DNA of 64,000 nucleotides from Diprion similis. Lineage: Eukaryota; Arthropoda; Insecta; Hymenoptera; Diprionidae. Each line of letters begins with the position of its first letter. Within the stretch, counting starts at the first letter, position 1. The stretch is from contig NC_060108.1 in assembly GCF_021155765.1 (NCBI RefSeq), positions 26,809,025 to 26,873,024 of the forward strand, read 5' to 3'. This document shows positions 23,309 through 35,248 of this stretch, one piece after another. The notes below the pieces were generated by a model. That model worked only from the letters and a program-made list of their open reading frames with translations, did not search any database and had not been told where the DNA came from. Position numbers and translations under genes: made by a program.

Positions 23309-26300
23309 CTGAGAAAATACATGCATTGAATTTAGGCACTATTCATTATTGCTTTTTGTTTTACGAAGAACAAGAAGCCCTTTGAAATCTGGCTAGGTCT
23401 CCTTGAGTTGTCATTAGGCTTCGGTCAACGTAGCTGAAATATCTTGCGCACTTACAACGTGACAATGTCGGCATTAGCTTCTTTTACAGCAATCGAGAGC
23501 GGCTCCACGCCACTTCCGTCTTGGATATGTTGATTCGCCCGATGTTTTAACAGCAAGCAAACTTGCGCCGTGTGACCTGATGATAATCAAAGGAATAGTC
23601 ATGGTATAAAAATATCATCAAAGAAGGTTCAAATATTACCATTTCAATGGCACTTACCTAACTCAGTAGCTAAATGTAACGGCGTCTTTCCCTCAGCATC
23701 TTGACAGTTTATTCTAACGCCGTTAAGTAATAAATATTCGCAAGACATGACCGAGCCCTGTATATAAAATGGGTTTCAATATTCAGGAAGTAACCGTTCA
23801 AGTTTGCAATTTGTATTCACTAATAGCTACTAATTTCTAGAAGTATTTATCACTGAAGCTGTTTTTGCCTTGGCAAATAAACTTACACTAATAATTGCTT
23901 GATGTAAGGCGCTTCGTCCCTTGTCATTAACGTTAGTCCACAATTTATCCGCGCCAGATGCTAAAGCAGCGCTCATTACAGGAAGATTATGAGCAGTAGC
24001 GGCTTTGTAGAGCAGCATTTCTGGGTGAAGATTCTCAATGTCTTCTTCGTCCGCAAATTCTTCGTCCTCACCGGCGGTTGAGTCCTGGTCAGAGCTTAGT
24101 TCTAAGCAGCCCTCAATTGTGGGCTTGGGTAAGTCGCATCCAAACATTAAAACGTCACTAGCTTCTTCCTTGCCTTCGCGAATCTCATTTACCACATCCG
24201 AAGTTGACGAATTTGAACTTTTGTCAGATAAGGTACTCTTCAGGTTGCAGTCAGCGCCAGAAATGCTAAGACTATTCGACTCTGTCTCTTCTCCTCCACC
24301 TATTTTAAAATCATTTTCGTCGCTCCTTTCTTCAAGTTCTTTTAACTCTAAATTGGATTTGGATTTGGATAAAATTTTTCCGTACAACGTTGACTGATTT
24401 CTGTAGTCTAAATTGGGACTGTCTTCTGAACTTAAGGAATTTCGATCTGCCACTTTACGGCATCTTCCCACATCGCTTGCGTTCTCTATGGAAGTTACCT
24501 CGCCGTCCTCTGAGCTGGTTGAATGGTGCTTTTCTTCCACTGACAACAGCGTCATCTCTTTGGCATGTCGTTGGCCATCGGTTTTGTCACGGCTTCGTGG
24601 CCTGCGCCGCAATTTTCTGACACTCCACTTCTGGAACGGCATCATTTCACGGCTGGTTCGATACTCTTGTGACTTTAAGTAGGCCAATGGCTTGACGAAT
24701 CTTCGTTCTATGTACTTCGCCTTGATCCAGGCCTCTCGAACAGCTCTGTAATTTGTTAATGAGACATCCAGGGATTACACCAATATTCAATATCAAAGTC
24801 ATTTATTGTGGAATTTACGTTTTTCGTTTGACGTACCCACTGCATTTTGGCTCTGCCTTAACGATGTCAGCTGGTATTGGAAGAGCCTCGTAAATATTGT
24901 TTACAACTGTATTACCCAGCTCTGCCATAACTTTCAATATCTCAGGTTCCCAATCATCTAATGTCAACGACCTAACTTTGCTATGATGCACTCCAAGACT
25001 TCTGTGCACACCCGAGCATTCTAAAAGTTCATGATCAATCGTATGTTTCACTTTAGGATAGAAAGTTCATTACCAAGGTTTTGTTAAGTTCGATAATTCT
25101 GATTTACCAATGCAGAGCGTTATCCCCAGGTTGATGCTCGCCCACCTTGGATTTATTCCACCGCAATCACAGCAACTGTCATTACCAGGAATTTTCAGTA
25201 ACTGCTCCCACACTCTGAAATGCAAATATACATAATTCGTTACGTGCTAGATAAGAATAAAAATTGGGTGCTGAAACCAATGGAATTGGTTCCAAGGTAT
25301 TCACCTTGATTTGGGTTTTGGTGGTGGTCTTGTCGGACCTTTGGAGGTCCGAGTATGAGGTGTGAGAGTGTTTTGGTTCGGACCATTGACTGTGCCACGT
25401 TGTATCGCAGCACCTATACCTTGCTGCATGGCAGCCACCCAAGCCAAATACATTTCTTCGCTGTCTGCTTGCAATATGTGGCTCCTAAAGACATAGAGTG
25501 TGTATGTTATCGCCTGTTCGTGTTGGACAATAGGGCTATGAGAAATGAAACCCTACTCTTACTTTACATGTAAAAATGGCTACTTACTTTGTTGGGCTTA
25601 GAACTTCGAAGCAATTCCTCCTGTCGCTATCGACAACTGGTTTTACAGAACAAAGTCTCAGGTCTTCTTCCATTATTGTGTAGTCATCTTCGCCAGTTCG
25701 CTTCCTGTAAACTAGCTGATGATCTTTGAGGCAAAACCACCGTCGATTCCAAGTTTTAAAGGCATTGCTAGTCCTTTTGAACAAGTATCCTTCCATTTTC
25801 GGGCTACCTGGTGTTGGCGATGGGACCAAATCACGATTTGTAACATAAGTATGTCGGTTTTCCATCTCTTTTTCAAGCTTTGCCGTTTCGCCTCTCATTT
25901 TCAGTATACCGTCACCCAATCCCTTGAGGAAAGGATCTAGATCTTGGGCCAAGTCACTTCCTTGGTGATAATACGTGAAACATGCGTGCATGTAGTTCAA
26001 AAGAGTACCCAGTATCTCGTGCCTCTTGCGGGCCTGAAGCATAGTCAGAACGTGGACGTAATCCAAAGCAGTATATCGGAAACATGATCGTGTCGCAGAG
26101 AGTAAATTGGAAGTTTCTTCGCATTCAATAGGACGGTTTTTGGGTACTTGCGAATTCTTGTTCAAAGCAATGTCGAGGTCTGACGAGATTTTTTCAAAGT
26201 GGTGACGAGAGTCTTTCACTTGTTTTATATCACTGCGAAAATTTACAAAAAAGATTTATTTGTTCTCATAATTTGTAATTTTTTTTCATGCCAGCTTCGG

Positions 26301-29094
26301 TTAAAAATAAATTTCATAAATAATTTTACTGATATTAATTTAGATCGAGGTGTGTCAAGAGCATCTCACTAATTTAACTGGTACTCTGAACTTAGTAACA
26401 CATTTTAAATACATCAAATCCACTCTAAACAAACAAAAATCGAGACTTCAGCAATAGCACTGTAACAATTCACTTATCCTTATCAATTATCAGCCTATGA
26501 TTAGAGCTTTTAATTCCGATACCGTAGATAACTAGATGTTTCTTATAAAGCATATACTAAATTCCAAATATTTATTTCTTTTAGGCGCTGATGTCATTAC
26601 CAACTGAATTGCGCACATATGTGAACAAAAGTAGATAAACGTAGTAAGGAGAAAAAAAAAAAAACTCATGTACTTGTAACGCAACAGTTGACGTGCAGTA
26701 TGCATTGATCGATTGTCGTGCATAACGTGTTGCTTGTGCAATGTGTGAAAACGTGGTGTAAAATTCAATTATACAGTCATGTAAATAGAAAACCATGTAA
26801 GCTGTATTAGCTAAGAGAAAATTTTTTTTTACCGACTGCAAAATAAATCTTTTCAGTAAAGATTAAAACAAATATCTTATTACATGCCGAGCAGTAATGA
26901 GTCTCAAAAAGTTTTCAAGTAGGATACCTTTTTATAAAAGAATTCAGATCCTTGACGACAGTTCTCGATGCTTGGTCAAGCAAGATGGTATGAAATTTAT
27001 TCATTTCTTGTAGGGCATGGATAAGTTTGTTCAAGAACGCCATAACTTCTGGATCATTGCCAAAGTAGGTTGACAACTCCCACAAACTGTTTGCAAACAA
27101 ACTGAAAGAGAAATGTTCATTAATTCAATAATACCATTGTTGAATCAGCTGAAGAATTCACAGGAAAAAGGACCAAGTTGAATATGAATTAATTTTTTCT
27201 TTCTTCAATTTGAGGACCTGATAAAAAAATGAATTTCCCTTATCATAGCAGGCTGGAAAAACCATAAAGCCCTGGAGGTTCAGAATATAAAATGAATGGT
27301 TTAAACTTCTTTGTATATTTCACTGCAAGCCTCGATATGGAGGAAGAGTGTATAACTGAAAACATTAATATTCTTGTAAATAAAAATTTCAAATTAATAG
27401 ATTTTCAGGTAGCATTATGCAAATTTAACTGGATTTTAATGTTTCAGCAGCACTCTGCGTTGACTGAAGAATCGACTCCAAGTCTGTACTTTGACTCATC
27501 AACTTTTTCAACCGACTACAGTTCAAGTGAGAATCAGGTGATAATCAAATAGAAAAAATCTGTATACTGTTTTAGAAGGTCAATTTTATACTGTACAAAC
27601 TTTTGTGGTATGACTCATGCAATGGAAAAAGTAGCATGTAAATTATCGTCTAGTCTTCCTGCTACTATTAAGACTATAAAATGACTAATCTTATCGTAGA
27701 AAGATAGATAATGGTATTTTTTTTTGGGTTTAAATGGAATATTTGAAATAGCGTTAACAATGATTTTTAATCCATTATAATATCAACAAACCTCTGTTGC
27801 CCGACATAATTCTTTCCCGCGTCGATCATCATGCTGCAATTTTTTAACACCTGCAATATCATAACCATGCGTAATTAGCATAATTTTGCATTTGTCAAAA
27901 CATTGAGGATAAATTGTTTTTAGTATATATTCAACTACCACATTCGATTATATAATGTAAGCGAACCACAAAGTTAATTTCAATACACCATGTACCAGGG
28001 TTCAGCGGTTTTACTGGGCAAAGATAAGATAACATAATAAAATAATTTTCGCAAAGGCACATAATTTTGTGAAAGTATATTACTGAATGATTCAAACGTC
28101 TCATACTTTCAATTCACGTTAACAGAACTGGACAAGTAACCTAATGTATATATATAACTTGTGAAGATAACAACAGGATATCCTGTATAAATATTCACAG
28201 GTCACAAAATATGGGTTGGATAATACCGTAGAACTTATTTACAAAACATTAGTACGGTTTGATTGAGAAAAGACAGAAAGAAAGTGTTTTATCCTCAAAT
28301 GCTTTACGAAGGACAAAAGAAATCTTTATTTCGACAAAATGGACGGTCGAATCGGCACTTGCATACCTTTTCTAATTTTTGTTCTAGCTGCTCTACATTG
28401 TTCTCTTCTTCCTCGATGCGTGATCTGGAATAAATAACATCAATAACAAACTGATAATTATTTCAAACATTTGTTTGATGGTTGGGGGGGGGGGAGGAGG
28501 GGGGAGAATAAAATTGTATGAACAACGGATTAGCGAATTCTTACATAGATGTAAATGGTACTCGGTTTGTTTGTTTTATTTATCCTCATTAACACCAGAT
28601 GAGCAATTTTTCTGCATTGAGTTTCGAAATAAATTGCACAAGCGATAACAAAGCGTAAATGGATCGCAGGGACAAAGGATATTTTGTTCAATCAAGGTAA
28701 TGCGTGGACAGAGATTTATTAATGTACGAATAAAAATTTAGTTTTCGTCAAAGAGAGGTTAAACCGAATATTTTCATGTACATGGATACGTAATGCTGTA
28801 CCTACATACGTGTAGATACACATACTTATGCGCGAGAAGCATATTTAATATGTGACATGCGTAAATCCGTAGGTGAATTTCTAAACTGTTTACTATGATG
28901 ATTATAATACATTTCTTTCTCTTTTCTTGTTTTTGTTTTGCGAATGAAGAACAGGCGACGCATATGGAATCTCTGTACACACAGGGAAAATCTGGCAAGA
29001 TTGGGTGTCCACGATTCGCTGTGAAAATTGTTTGTTCTCACCGAAATTTTGGCGTATCCCGTAGGCATTCTTCAAACTCAATTAATTTCGGCAT
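23140..29094 (-). CDS. CenB1A: ACAP-type Arf GTPase-activating protein (BAR-PH-ArfGAP-ankyrin), 12 coding exons
   Basis: Coding exons, 5' to 3' on the minus strand: 29094-29042, 28424-28367, 27850-27792, 27101-26928, 26232-25588, 25484-25305, 25214-25108, 25020-24837, 24745-23887, 23757-23658, 23576-23456, 23308-23140. All introns are GT-AG and phases join without a stop, giving 902 residues. Seen: an N-terminal BAR-like helical region (about 1-240); a PH domain (about 260-352, starts KMEGYLFKR); an ArfGAP zinc finger with C404-x2-C407-x16-C424-x2-C427 and the catalytic arginine in GVHRSLG (R432); a long acidic, Ser-rich linker (about 505-715); three or four ankyrin repeats (about 720-855); and a C-terminal block [17 protein letters not shown]. 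This order is diagnostic of the ACAP family (vertebrate ACAP1-3, fly CenB1A), which stimulate GTP hydrolysis on Arf6 at the plasma membrane and recycling endosomes. It is longer than human ACAP2 (about 780), mainly through the linker. Start chosen at [18 protein letters not shown], which matches the conserved family N-terminus. Function in this species is inferred. Confidence 0.96.
23456..23576 (-). CDS. CenB1A: ACAP coding exon 11 (ankyrin repeat)
   Basis: Encodes [19 protein letters not shown] and [17 protein letters not shown], the last ankyrin repeat. Acceptor gattatcatcag, donor gtaagtg. Confidence 0.95.
23658..23757 (-). CDS. CenB1A: ACAP coding exon 10 (ankyrin repeat)
   Basis: Encodes [20 protein letters not shown] then [12 protein letters not shown], a canonical ankyrin unit. 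Acceptor tatatacag, donor gtaagtg. Confidence 0.95.
23887..24745 (-). CDS. CenB1A: ACAP coding exon 9 (end of ArfGAP, acidic linker, first ankyrin repeats)
   Basis: An 859-base exon. It begins [20 protein letters not shown], the conserved end of the ArfGAP domain. A roughly 200-residue Ser/Glu/Asp-rich, probably disordered linker follows, then the ankyrin region from about [20 protein letters not shown] to [11 protein letters not shown]. Donor gtaagt. Confidence 0.95.
24837..25020 (-). CDS. CenB1A: ACAP coding exon 8 (ArfGAP, catalytic arginine)
   Basis: Starts with the fourth zinc cysteine and the arginine finger ([20 protein letters not shown]), followed by the conserved [17 protein letters not shown] helix. 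Donor gtacgt. Confidence 0.96.
25108..25214 (-). CDS. CenB1A: ACAP coding exon 7 (ArfGAP zinc finger, first half)
   Basis: Encodes [19 protein letters not shown] and [15 protein letters not shown]. It supplies three of the four zinc-binding cysteines (C404, C407, C424) of the ArfGAP domain. Acceptor atttgcatttcag, donor gtaaat. Confidence 0.96.
25305..25484 (-). CDS. CenB1A: ACAP coding exon 6 (C-terminal PH helix and proline-rich linker)
   Basis: Encodes [20 protein letters not shown], the closing PH helix with its conserved tryptophan, then a Thr/Pro-rich linker ending RPPPKPKS. The proline-rich stretch could be an SH3 ligand; that is inference only. Confidence 0.94.
25588..26232 (-). CDS. 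CenB1A: ACAP coding exon 5 (end of BAR, most of PH)
   Basis: A 645-base exon, residues about 115-330. It carries the last BAR helices ([15 protein letters not shown]) and the PH domain from [20 protein letters not shown] through CFEVLSPT. The final AA is completed by G of exon 6 to lysine. Donor gtaagtag. Confidence 0.97.
26928..27101 (-). CDS. CenB1A: ACAP coding exon 4 (BAR)
   Basis: Encodes 57 complete residues from [19 protein letters not shown] to DLNSFIK, continuing the BAR helices and including the conserved FHTILLDQ segment. Acceptor tctctttcag, donor gtatcc. Confidence 0.95.
27792..27850 (-). CDS. CenB1A: ACAP coding exon 3 (BAR)
   Basis: Encodes [19 protein letters not shown] plus two bases of a serine codon completed by exon 4. 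It corresponds to the KLVKLC-x-MI-x-GK segment of other ACAPs. Donor gtttgt is slightly weak; acceptor gatattgcag is good. Confidence 0.92.
28367..28424 (-). CDS. CenB1A: ACAP coding exon 2 (BAR helix 1)
   Basis: Encodes [19 protein letters not shown], a charged helix equivalent to the first BAR helix. The acceptor tttattccag and donor gtatgc are clear. Phase 2 in, phase 0 out. Confidence 0.92.
29042..29094 (-). CDS. CenB1A: ACAP coding exon 1 (start codon)
   Basis: The ATG at 29094-29092 opens a 17-codon exon reading [17 protein letters not shown], ending in CG before a gtgagaac donor. The last two bases join the A of exon 2 to give arginine. The peptide matches the conserved DFEECLKDSPRFR start of ACAP proteins. 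Only 53 bases, so it is easily missed by automatic prediction. Confidence 0.9.
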
Positions 29095-30199
29095 TTTGAA
29101 ACAGACGACGAAGAGACACCTCCTGTCACATTCGGATTTATATCCGGGATATTGATAGGTTAATAATACTTCACGAATCTACTGTCACTCTCGCACAACA
29201 TTTTCATTTAGCTATTTATTTATTGTTCACACAAGCTTGAGGGTAATTACTCGTAAAGAAGAGAAACTGAGCGATAAAAAAAAAATCATGCAGCGTGATA
29301 CTTGTCAGAGGGAAACCACGACGCGGACAATCAGTCCCCAATCCCCACTTTTTCGTCAAATAAATAATGGAGTAGATGCTTGTGAGTCACCTGCACTCGC
29401 CCGGGTGAGATACGGAGCACACGTGAAATGTGAATAACATGAACTTAGACGCCAACAACGCGCGGAGAAAACGGGAACACAGTATGGGCAGAGGTTTCAC
29501 GGTCAAGAATAAGCAATTTCCTGTCTTACCGATCGTCGGTAAGAGTGATGTAGAAAAACTGCGATAGGTAATAATCACGGAATTGTGGATTTCAGAAAAC
29601 AACAGTCAGCAAAGTCTTCAAATTTTTTTATTTAAACAAATGTCTAGGAATGACTAATGTCCCCATTATTATTAACGAATAATTCGCTGCGGCGTGTGTG
29701 GTAATAATTCACGCGCGTAGAAAATGTAGTATTTCTGTCGGTATGTCAGTTAGTCATGTCGGAACTGCAGAATACGTGCCGACATGAATTATTTTCGCCT
29801 TTATTGCTAGTCAACGGTTTTGTGCTTGGTGGTTGTGTTTCAAATGACAAATGTAAATCCGTCAAAGGGGTAAAGCGGATACGTGCGCATAAAATCGTTT
29901 TTATAGGCGAGAAACGAGTTGATAAGCGGTGAAATTCCAGGAAATTGGCTAGCATAGGATAGCATAGAATAGCATAAGTGATATTGGTTATTTTATACGA
30001 TAACTTCTGTTCATCGTAAGGCTTGGCGTTCTCCGGGCAGCCGAATTCGAGGTTAGCGTAGTTAGTCGGGTAATTCTAACCTCACTGATTGCTTACTTGA
30101 ATCTAAATTTTCAAGATTTCTCACGCTATGACTTTCGCTTTTACCCTATACTATTAATTACCTGAAATTAACCGAAGATTCCTTGCTTCCAGATTAGCG
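29095..30199. promoter_or_regulatory. Head-to-head intergenic region of ACAP and CSN7
   Basis: The 1.1 kb between the divergent start codons must hold both 5' untranslated regions and probably both promoters. It contains one CACGTG at about 29419, a 10-base tandem repeat at 29950-29978 (unit TAGCATAGGA/TAGCATAGAA), and an acceptor-like sequence just before the CSN7 ATG. No TATA box is evident, as expected for broadly expressed genes. The arrangement suggests a shared promoter; this is inferred from geometry alone. Confidence 0.5.
29950..29978. repeat. 10-base tandem repeat TAGCATAGRA
   Basis: Three units in the ACAP-CSN7 promoter gap, about 220 bases before the CSN7 ATG. Confidence 0.8.
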
Positions 30200-30850
30200 A
30201 TGACGGGTGCGACCGCAACTGAAAAAACAACCGCCAACAACCCCCTGGAGCAGTTTGTCCTCCTGGCTAAAACTGCTAAAGGCGCAGCAGCGGTGGAGCT
30301 GATAAAGCAGGCCGTTGAAGCACCTGGAGTAAATGTCTTTGGGGAGCTGCTGGATATGCCGAACATAAAAGAATTGGAGAACGGACCGTTCGCCGAGTAC
30401 TGGAACACGTTGAATCTATTCGCCTATGGCACATACAAGCAGTACTTAGAAAACAAAGATAAACTGTTCGACCTCACACCCGTTCAAAAAAAGAAACTCC
30501 AGCATTTGACGATAGTCACGCTAGCAACCAAATCAAAGTGCATACCTTACTCCGTTCTGCTGGAAGAGCTTGACGTCAAGAACGTCAGAGACTTGGAGGA
30601 TCTGATAATAGAGGCTGTTTATGCCGACATTATCCATGGTAAATTGGACCAGAAGAACTCACAGCTAGAAGTTGACTATGCTGGATTAGGTCGGGACGTC
30701 AGACCCGGCGATACCGGCGCCGTCGCAGAGACCTTGGCTGCTTGGGGAGAGGCCTGCGACGCGGTACTGGCCTGCATTGAGCAGCAGGTGCTGAGGGCCA
30801 ACAGTGAAAAACAAAAGGCAACTCAACACAAAGAAAAAATACAGCAGGAT
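30200..30850 (+). CDS. CSN7: CSN7 coding exon 1
   Basis: 217 codons covering the helical repeats and the PCI winged helix, up to EKIQQD. It ends at GAT before the donor gtgagtc. Reading on into the intron reaches a stop within six codons, so splicing is needed for the conserved tail. Confidence 0.96.
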
Positions 30851-31188
30851 GTGAGTCAATTGGAATAATTTTATAAGCCAAAACTGTTTACGTATTTGGA
30901 ATTCTTAGGCTCGCACTTTTATTCAGTTATTTCACAAGTCTCGTTTTTCTGAGTTTTTAATTGTGATAAAAACTCTTTCTTTTACAGATCGCAAACGTTA
31001 AAAAATTAATCTCAGCTCAGGCAGGAGGCGGAGGTGTCCAGGAGGCAGATGTCGCTGGTGGCGGAGTTGGATCCGGAGCCGGAGGAAGCGAAACGGGCCG
31101 AGAAGCTCTGCCTGTTCCACCAGATGCTAAAAAGAAACAACAAAAGGCGAAAGGTATTCGAGGCACTGGTAAGTTCTGGAAGACTTAA
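30200..31188 (+). CDS. CSN7: COP9 signalosome subunit 7
   Basis: Two coding exons (30200-30850 and 30988-31188) give 283 residues. The ATG at 30200 follows a good acceptor-like sequence (ttgcttccag ending at 30191), so an upstream non-coding exon is likely. Seen: EQFVLLAKTAKGAAAVELIK and GVNVFGELLDMPNIKEL near the N-terminus; a PCI/winged-helix core ending DLEDLIIEAVYADIIHGKLD (about 138-157); a coiled C-terminal helix; a Gly-rich linker; and a basic tail KGIRGTGKFWKT matching the family's GLRGSxKxWSKSN ending. Known role: CSN7 is a PCI scaffold subunit of the eight-subunit COP9 signalosome, which removes NEDD8 from cullins in the nucleus and cytoplasm. The gene is head-to-head with ACAP (1.1 kb between start codons) and converges on mGluR. 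Two donor-like sites near the stop suggest alternative 3' ends. Confidence 0.97.
30988..31188 (+). CDS. CSN7: CSN7 coding exon 2 (C-terminal tail)
   Basis: The acceptor ctttcttttacag precedes IANVKKLISAQAGGGG, a Gly/Ala-rich linker, then KKKQQKAKGIRGTGKFWKT and TAA (31186-31188). The basic RGTGKFW motif matches the conserved CSN7 tail. Confidence 0.93.
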   Translation: MANVKKLISAQAGGGGVQEADVAGGGVGSGAGGSETGREALPVPPDAKKKQQKAKGIRGTGKFWKT

Positions 31189-31714
31189 AGTAAGTAACAA
31201 ACGGATAAGTGCAGATCTCTTGAGGCCTACTTCTTGTCCATGAATCGGTGATACTCTCGATATTTTTAGGAAGAAAAAAATGTCATACATGTAAGTTTCT
31301 ATTGACTCAAACTAACGAATATTCGTGTGCGTATGATGAAGTGAATTCAGGGTGGCCACTTCTCTGGGAGAATCGAGAACTTTTATCAGTGAACTATTTC
31401 CAAGTCTTGGGATTATTTCAACTCCGCGTATACAAATTGAAAATATAAAAATAAGTTGGCTGTGATTTGTAACCATTTCCACATACCTCGTTTTGCTGTG
31501 ATCAGCAAACATGATTTAATTTGTGGTTGCTTGTTTTCATTGAAATCGTGACTTAACAGCTCTGGATTTTTTGGAAAGTTGTTGCCTTATGATCTCCTTG
31601 ACAGTCAATAACTTGCACTTTTCAAACGATGTCTACTCTTTGCGCAATACTGCGGAAAAGAGAAAAAATCATTTTTGAAAAAAAAAAAACAAAAAAAAAA
31701 AAAACAAAAACAAA

Positions 31715-31720
31715 AATAAA
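31715..31720 (+). terminator. Possible polyadenylation signal of CSN7
   Basis: AATAAA just after a long A-rich run, about 530 bases beyond the CSN7 stop. A second copy is at 31960-31965. Either could end the transcript; nothing in the sequence decides between them. Confidence 0.25.
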
Positions 31721-34700
31721 CAAACAATCAAGCGGCCACCCTGAGTAATTTTAAATAGTCGAATAAGTTCTGAAGTAGAATGACCGAGGGATCTGTATTA
31801 TTACGTTGTTTTAAGTGTGATGAAAATATTGAAATCAGGGATCTTTAAGAGTATAATAGAGCGTATAATCGTATTTTACGATGCCAATTATTATGTTGGC
31901 TCGGATTTTGCACGTCGATGTTTGAGAGACGTAAGTTGTATATATTATTAAATATATAAAATAAACTGCTGGTTCAGAATTTTCATTATTAAACCGTAGT
32001 CACTATTTCACAAGTTAAAGAAAAAGCACGACTAATATAATATATATAAATATGGAATCACTATGAGCCATGTTATTATATTTATACTAAAAAAAGACGT
32101 TGTTAAACGAAGGAGTGAAAGAGAAAGTTGAAAATACGGAAGAAAACTGTAGCTTTAGTAAGTTTCTTTGCAGTCGTGAATTGGAAGGAAAGTTTTAAAC
32201 AATTGATATTATCTTCAAGTTTTGTTATTGCTAGTTATCCAGACTTATAAAGTACATTTGTTACTCTCACTTGTTTTACCCCGCGACGTTTTAGAAAGTT
32301 ATAGACTATAAAAGCACAAGATTATTCTTCAACATCTTGTCGATCAGTGATACCATTAACGTTTCGTCGAAAACCATTTTTTTTTTTTTTTTTTTTTTGT
32401 CTTTTAACTATCTAAGAATATATTCGAATGGTGCTAATTAACGATACATAAATATTTAATTCAAGACGTTCAACGAGATAATTTTAATCAATTACGCGAT
32501 GTATGCAAAAACCTGGTGAAGAAAATGTAGAAATGAATATAAGCAAAACTGAGGGGAAGATGTTGCCAAAATTTTTCATATAAAATATGCTAATCAGTTT
32601 TACTTATTTCGGTTTCTATCCCGCGCTGTTTTTCAAGATCGAATTATCAGCCATACGTTAAGCATTGCGAAAGGAGGTAAACAAAGTATATTTATAAATA
32701 GGAAGATTTCTGAAAATACCTAATCATATAGCAAAGTAATATAATAATATCTATTATAAAAGTCATGGTGTATATCAGACTGATATTAAAATCCACTGAT
32801 TTCTTTCGATTTTAGTTTTATAGACAAGAGCCAGTTACAAGAGGATGCTAATTCGGGAGGATATGTATTACAAAAAAAAAGAAAAGAAAAAAAAAAACAA
32901 TAAAAAAAAAATCAAACGAAACAGTTCGGTATCGATCAAAGAATTTCTATCTCGAAATGTAATCCTTCGCGACACATTTACATCATTAATACCAAATGCT
33001 GCATAAAAATAATTATTAAATTACAACAATATATACTATTTCCATATACTGATAAATCGTTTTGTTAGTTACCGAATGAATGAAAATATGAAGAAAAAAA
33101 AATATAAAAACATGTACCTTTTAGTATGCAATAAAACATCTGTCTATAAAGATAACACAGTGCATGCTGAAATTTTAATAAAATGAATATGTAAATGCAG
33201 TTGTGTTGCCTTGTCTTGGAATTGGTTCGAATTCAATTGTTTTTGTTTTCGCGACAAGGGGTTCATCCATATACGATGAATGAAAAGAAATAACGATAAT
33301 AAAGAAATAATCGTACTAATTATATAGCGAAATAATTTAGGGTTTATGTATATGCATATATATATATGCATATATATATATATATGTATGTATGTACGTA
33401 TGCTTACACAATTTCTTTATATATATTTCTTTCACTATACGTAGGCACTTCTTTCACTTTGCTTTTCGCGAACGTACGTTAATCGGTTGTCTTTTTATTT
33501 TGACCTTAACTGAAAAAAAAACAAACAAAAAAAAAAAAGAAAAGAAAAACAAACAGCAACAATAATAATAATAATAATGTATTTATACTTGTGTGAAAAT
33601 ATGAATAACGAGAAGAATTTACACACTTCGGCAATGTTGAACAGCGCGGATATGTGCTATTTCTTTGCAATGCTTGTATACGTATACCATTTTTGTGTTC
33701 GGTTTCCAGAGAGATTGACTGAACCAAATTCGAACAATCCAAATGATTTCGTCTATTTAATATTGCTGATTGGTTTAATATTTATTTTTTATTTTTATTT
33801 TATATATATATTTATATTATACATGTTTTTTTTTTGTTTGTTTTTTTTTTTTTTTTTCAATCAACTGATTTTGATTTTCGACGATGACGTCGGCAATCAT
33901 GATCGAAACTGTGAAAGCTTCGGCTAGATTCTTTTCTTTATGGCCTGTACTGTTGGTGAATATATTTACTGTATTTATTTCTTAATATTAGCGTTGATTA
34001 ATCATTATTTTCTACGAACTAAGGCCTGCTTCTTTTGCTTGCGAATGATGTTGAAGAACTTTTAGAAAACATGTCCGTTTCACCTGATACCAATATGAAT
34101 CTTCTTTCTTTGATTTCACTCATTCACTCACACATTATCTATTATACTTTCTACCTCCGACAAGCAAACTTGTTGCAATTATTTTAAACTTTGATTTAAA
34201 TTTTTAACAAAGTTGTAAAAATGAAATTAGATCGTTATAATACACGTCGATATTAAACGTGTTTTTCTAAACGGCAAAATTTTGAGATTTTTTTTCAAAT
34301 CCACGCGTAATGAACAGCCGACGTCACTGCCGATTGTTGAAATTTCAAATGAATATGAGAAACCGTCATATTCAGATTATTTTCCAGTGGTAAGAAATGT
34401 GATCACGTCTTCGTAGTAATTCTAGTATCGTAGAAAAAAAGAAGGGGAAAAAAGATTAGTAAAAAAAAAAAAAATAAATAAAAACTAATAAACACACGTA
34501 ATAGGTGATAAAATTGTTAGTCAGTCTGAATACCGTTGTAATGTTGTGTGGAATAAAACTGATTTATACGAAACAAAGTTTATCTTTTTTTCTATAATCA
34601 TCCCTCCGATTTGGTGTGTCGTAGTATAGTTTATTTAGGAAATTGCTTGGGGTTAATCATTCCCGCACAATTTTTAGACGATGTGTTAGAGATATTGGAT

Positions 34701-34849
34701 ATATTATATATATATTTCGAATTTCTCGAGCTTTTTTTTTTTTTATTTTATTTTATTTTTTCTCTCTTAAATTATCATTTTTTATTTTATTATTTTCATT
34801 GTTTAATATGCATAACCGAATGACGTATGTATAATTAATAGCATTTCAC

Positions 34850-34850
34850 G

Positions 34851-34888
<38 letters not shown>

Positions 34889-34893
34889 TATAT
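34850..34893. repeat. (TA)n microsatellite
   Basis: About 22 TA units with one interruption. Confidence 0.9.
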
Positions 34894-35192
34894 TTAAAAT
34901 AATATCTATAAACCGCAAGAAAGCCTTCGCTCACAGGGTTTTTCACATTGTTTTTGCATTGCATCCTACGATCTTTTCATATCCACCTTTATCCTCCTCT
35001 GTTTACCGCTTAACATCTATATTATATTAATATTTTCTATAATAAATATTATTTCAATTACAATACGATATTTCAATATCGTTAAATATATGTACGTAGA
35101 TATCATTCATATGTATTTTATACTAAATATACGCGAACGCATGATTGCCGATTATATTATTTACATGTGATTGAATTATTATTCAAAATTCT

Positions 35193-35203
35193 GTTATTAT
35201 TAC

Positions 35204-35248
<45 letters not shown>
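35193..35248. repeat. (ATT)n microsatellite
   Basis: About 18 ATT units; it produces a spurious leucine-run reading frame on the plus strand. Confidence 0.9.
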
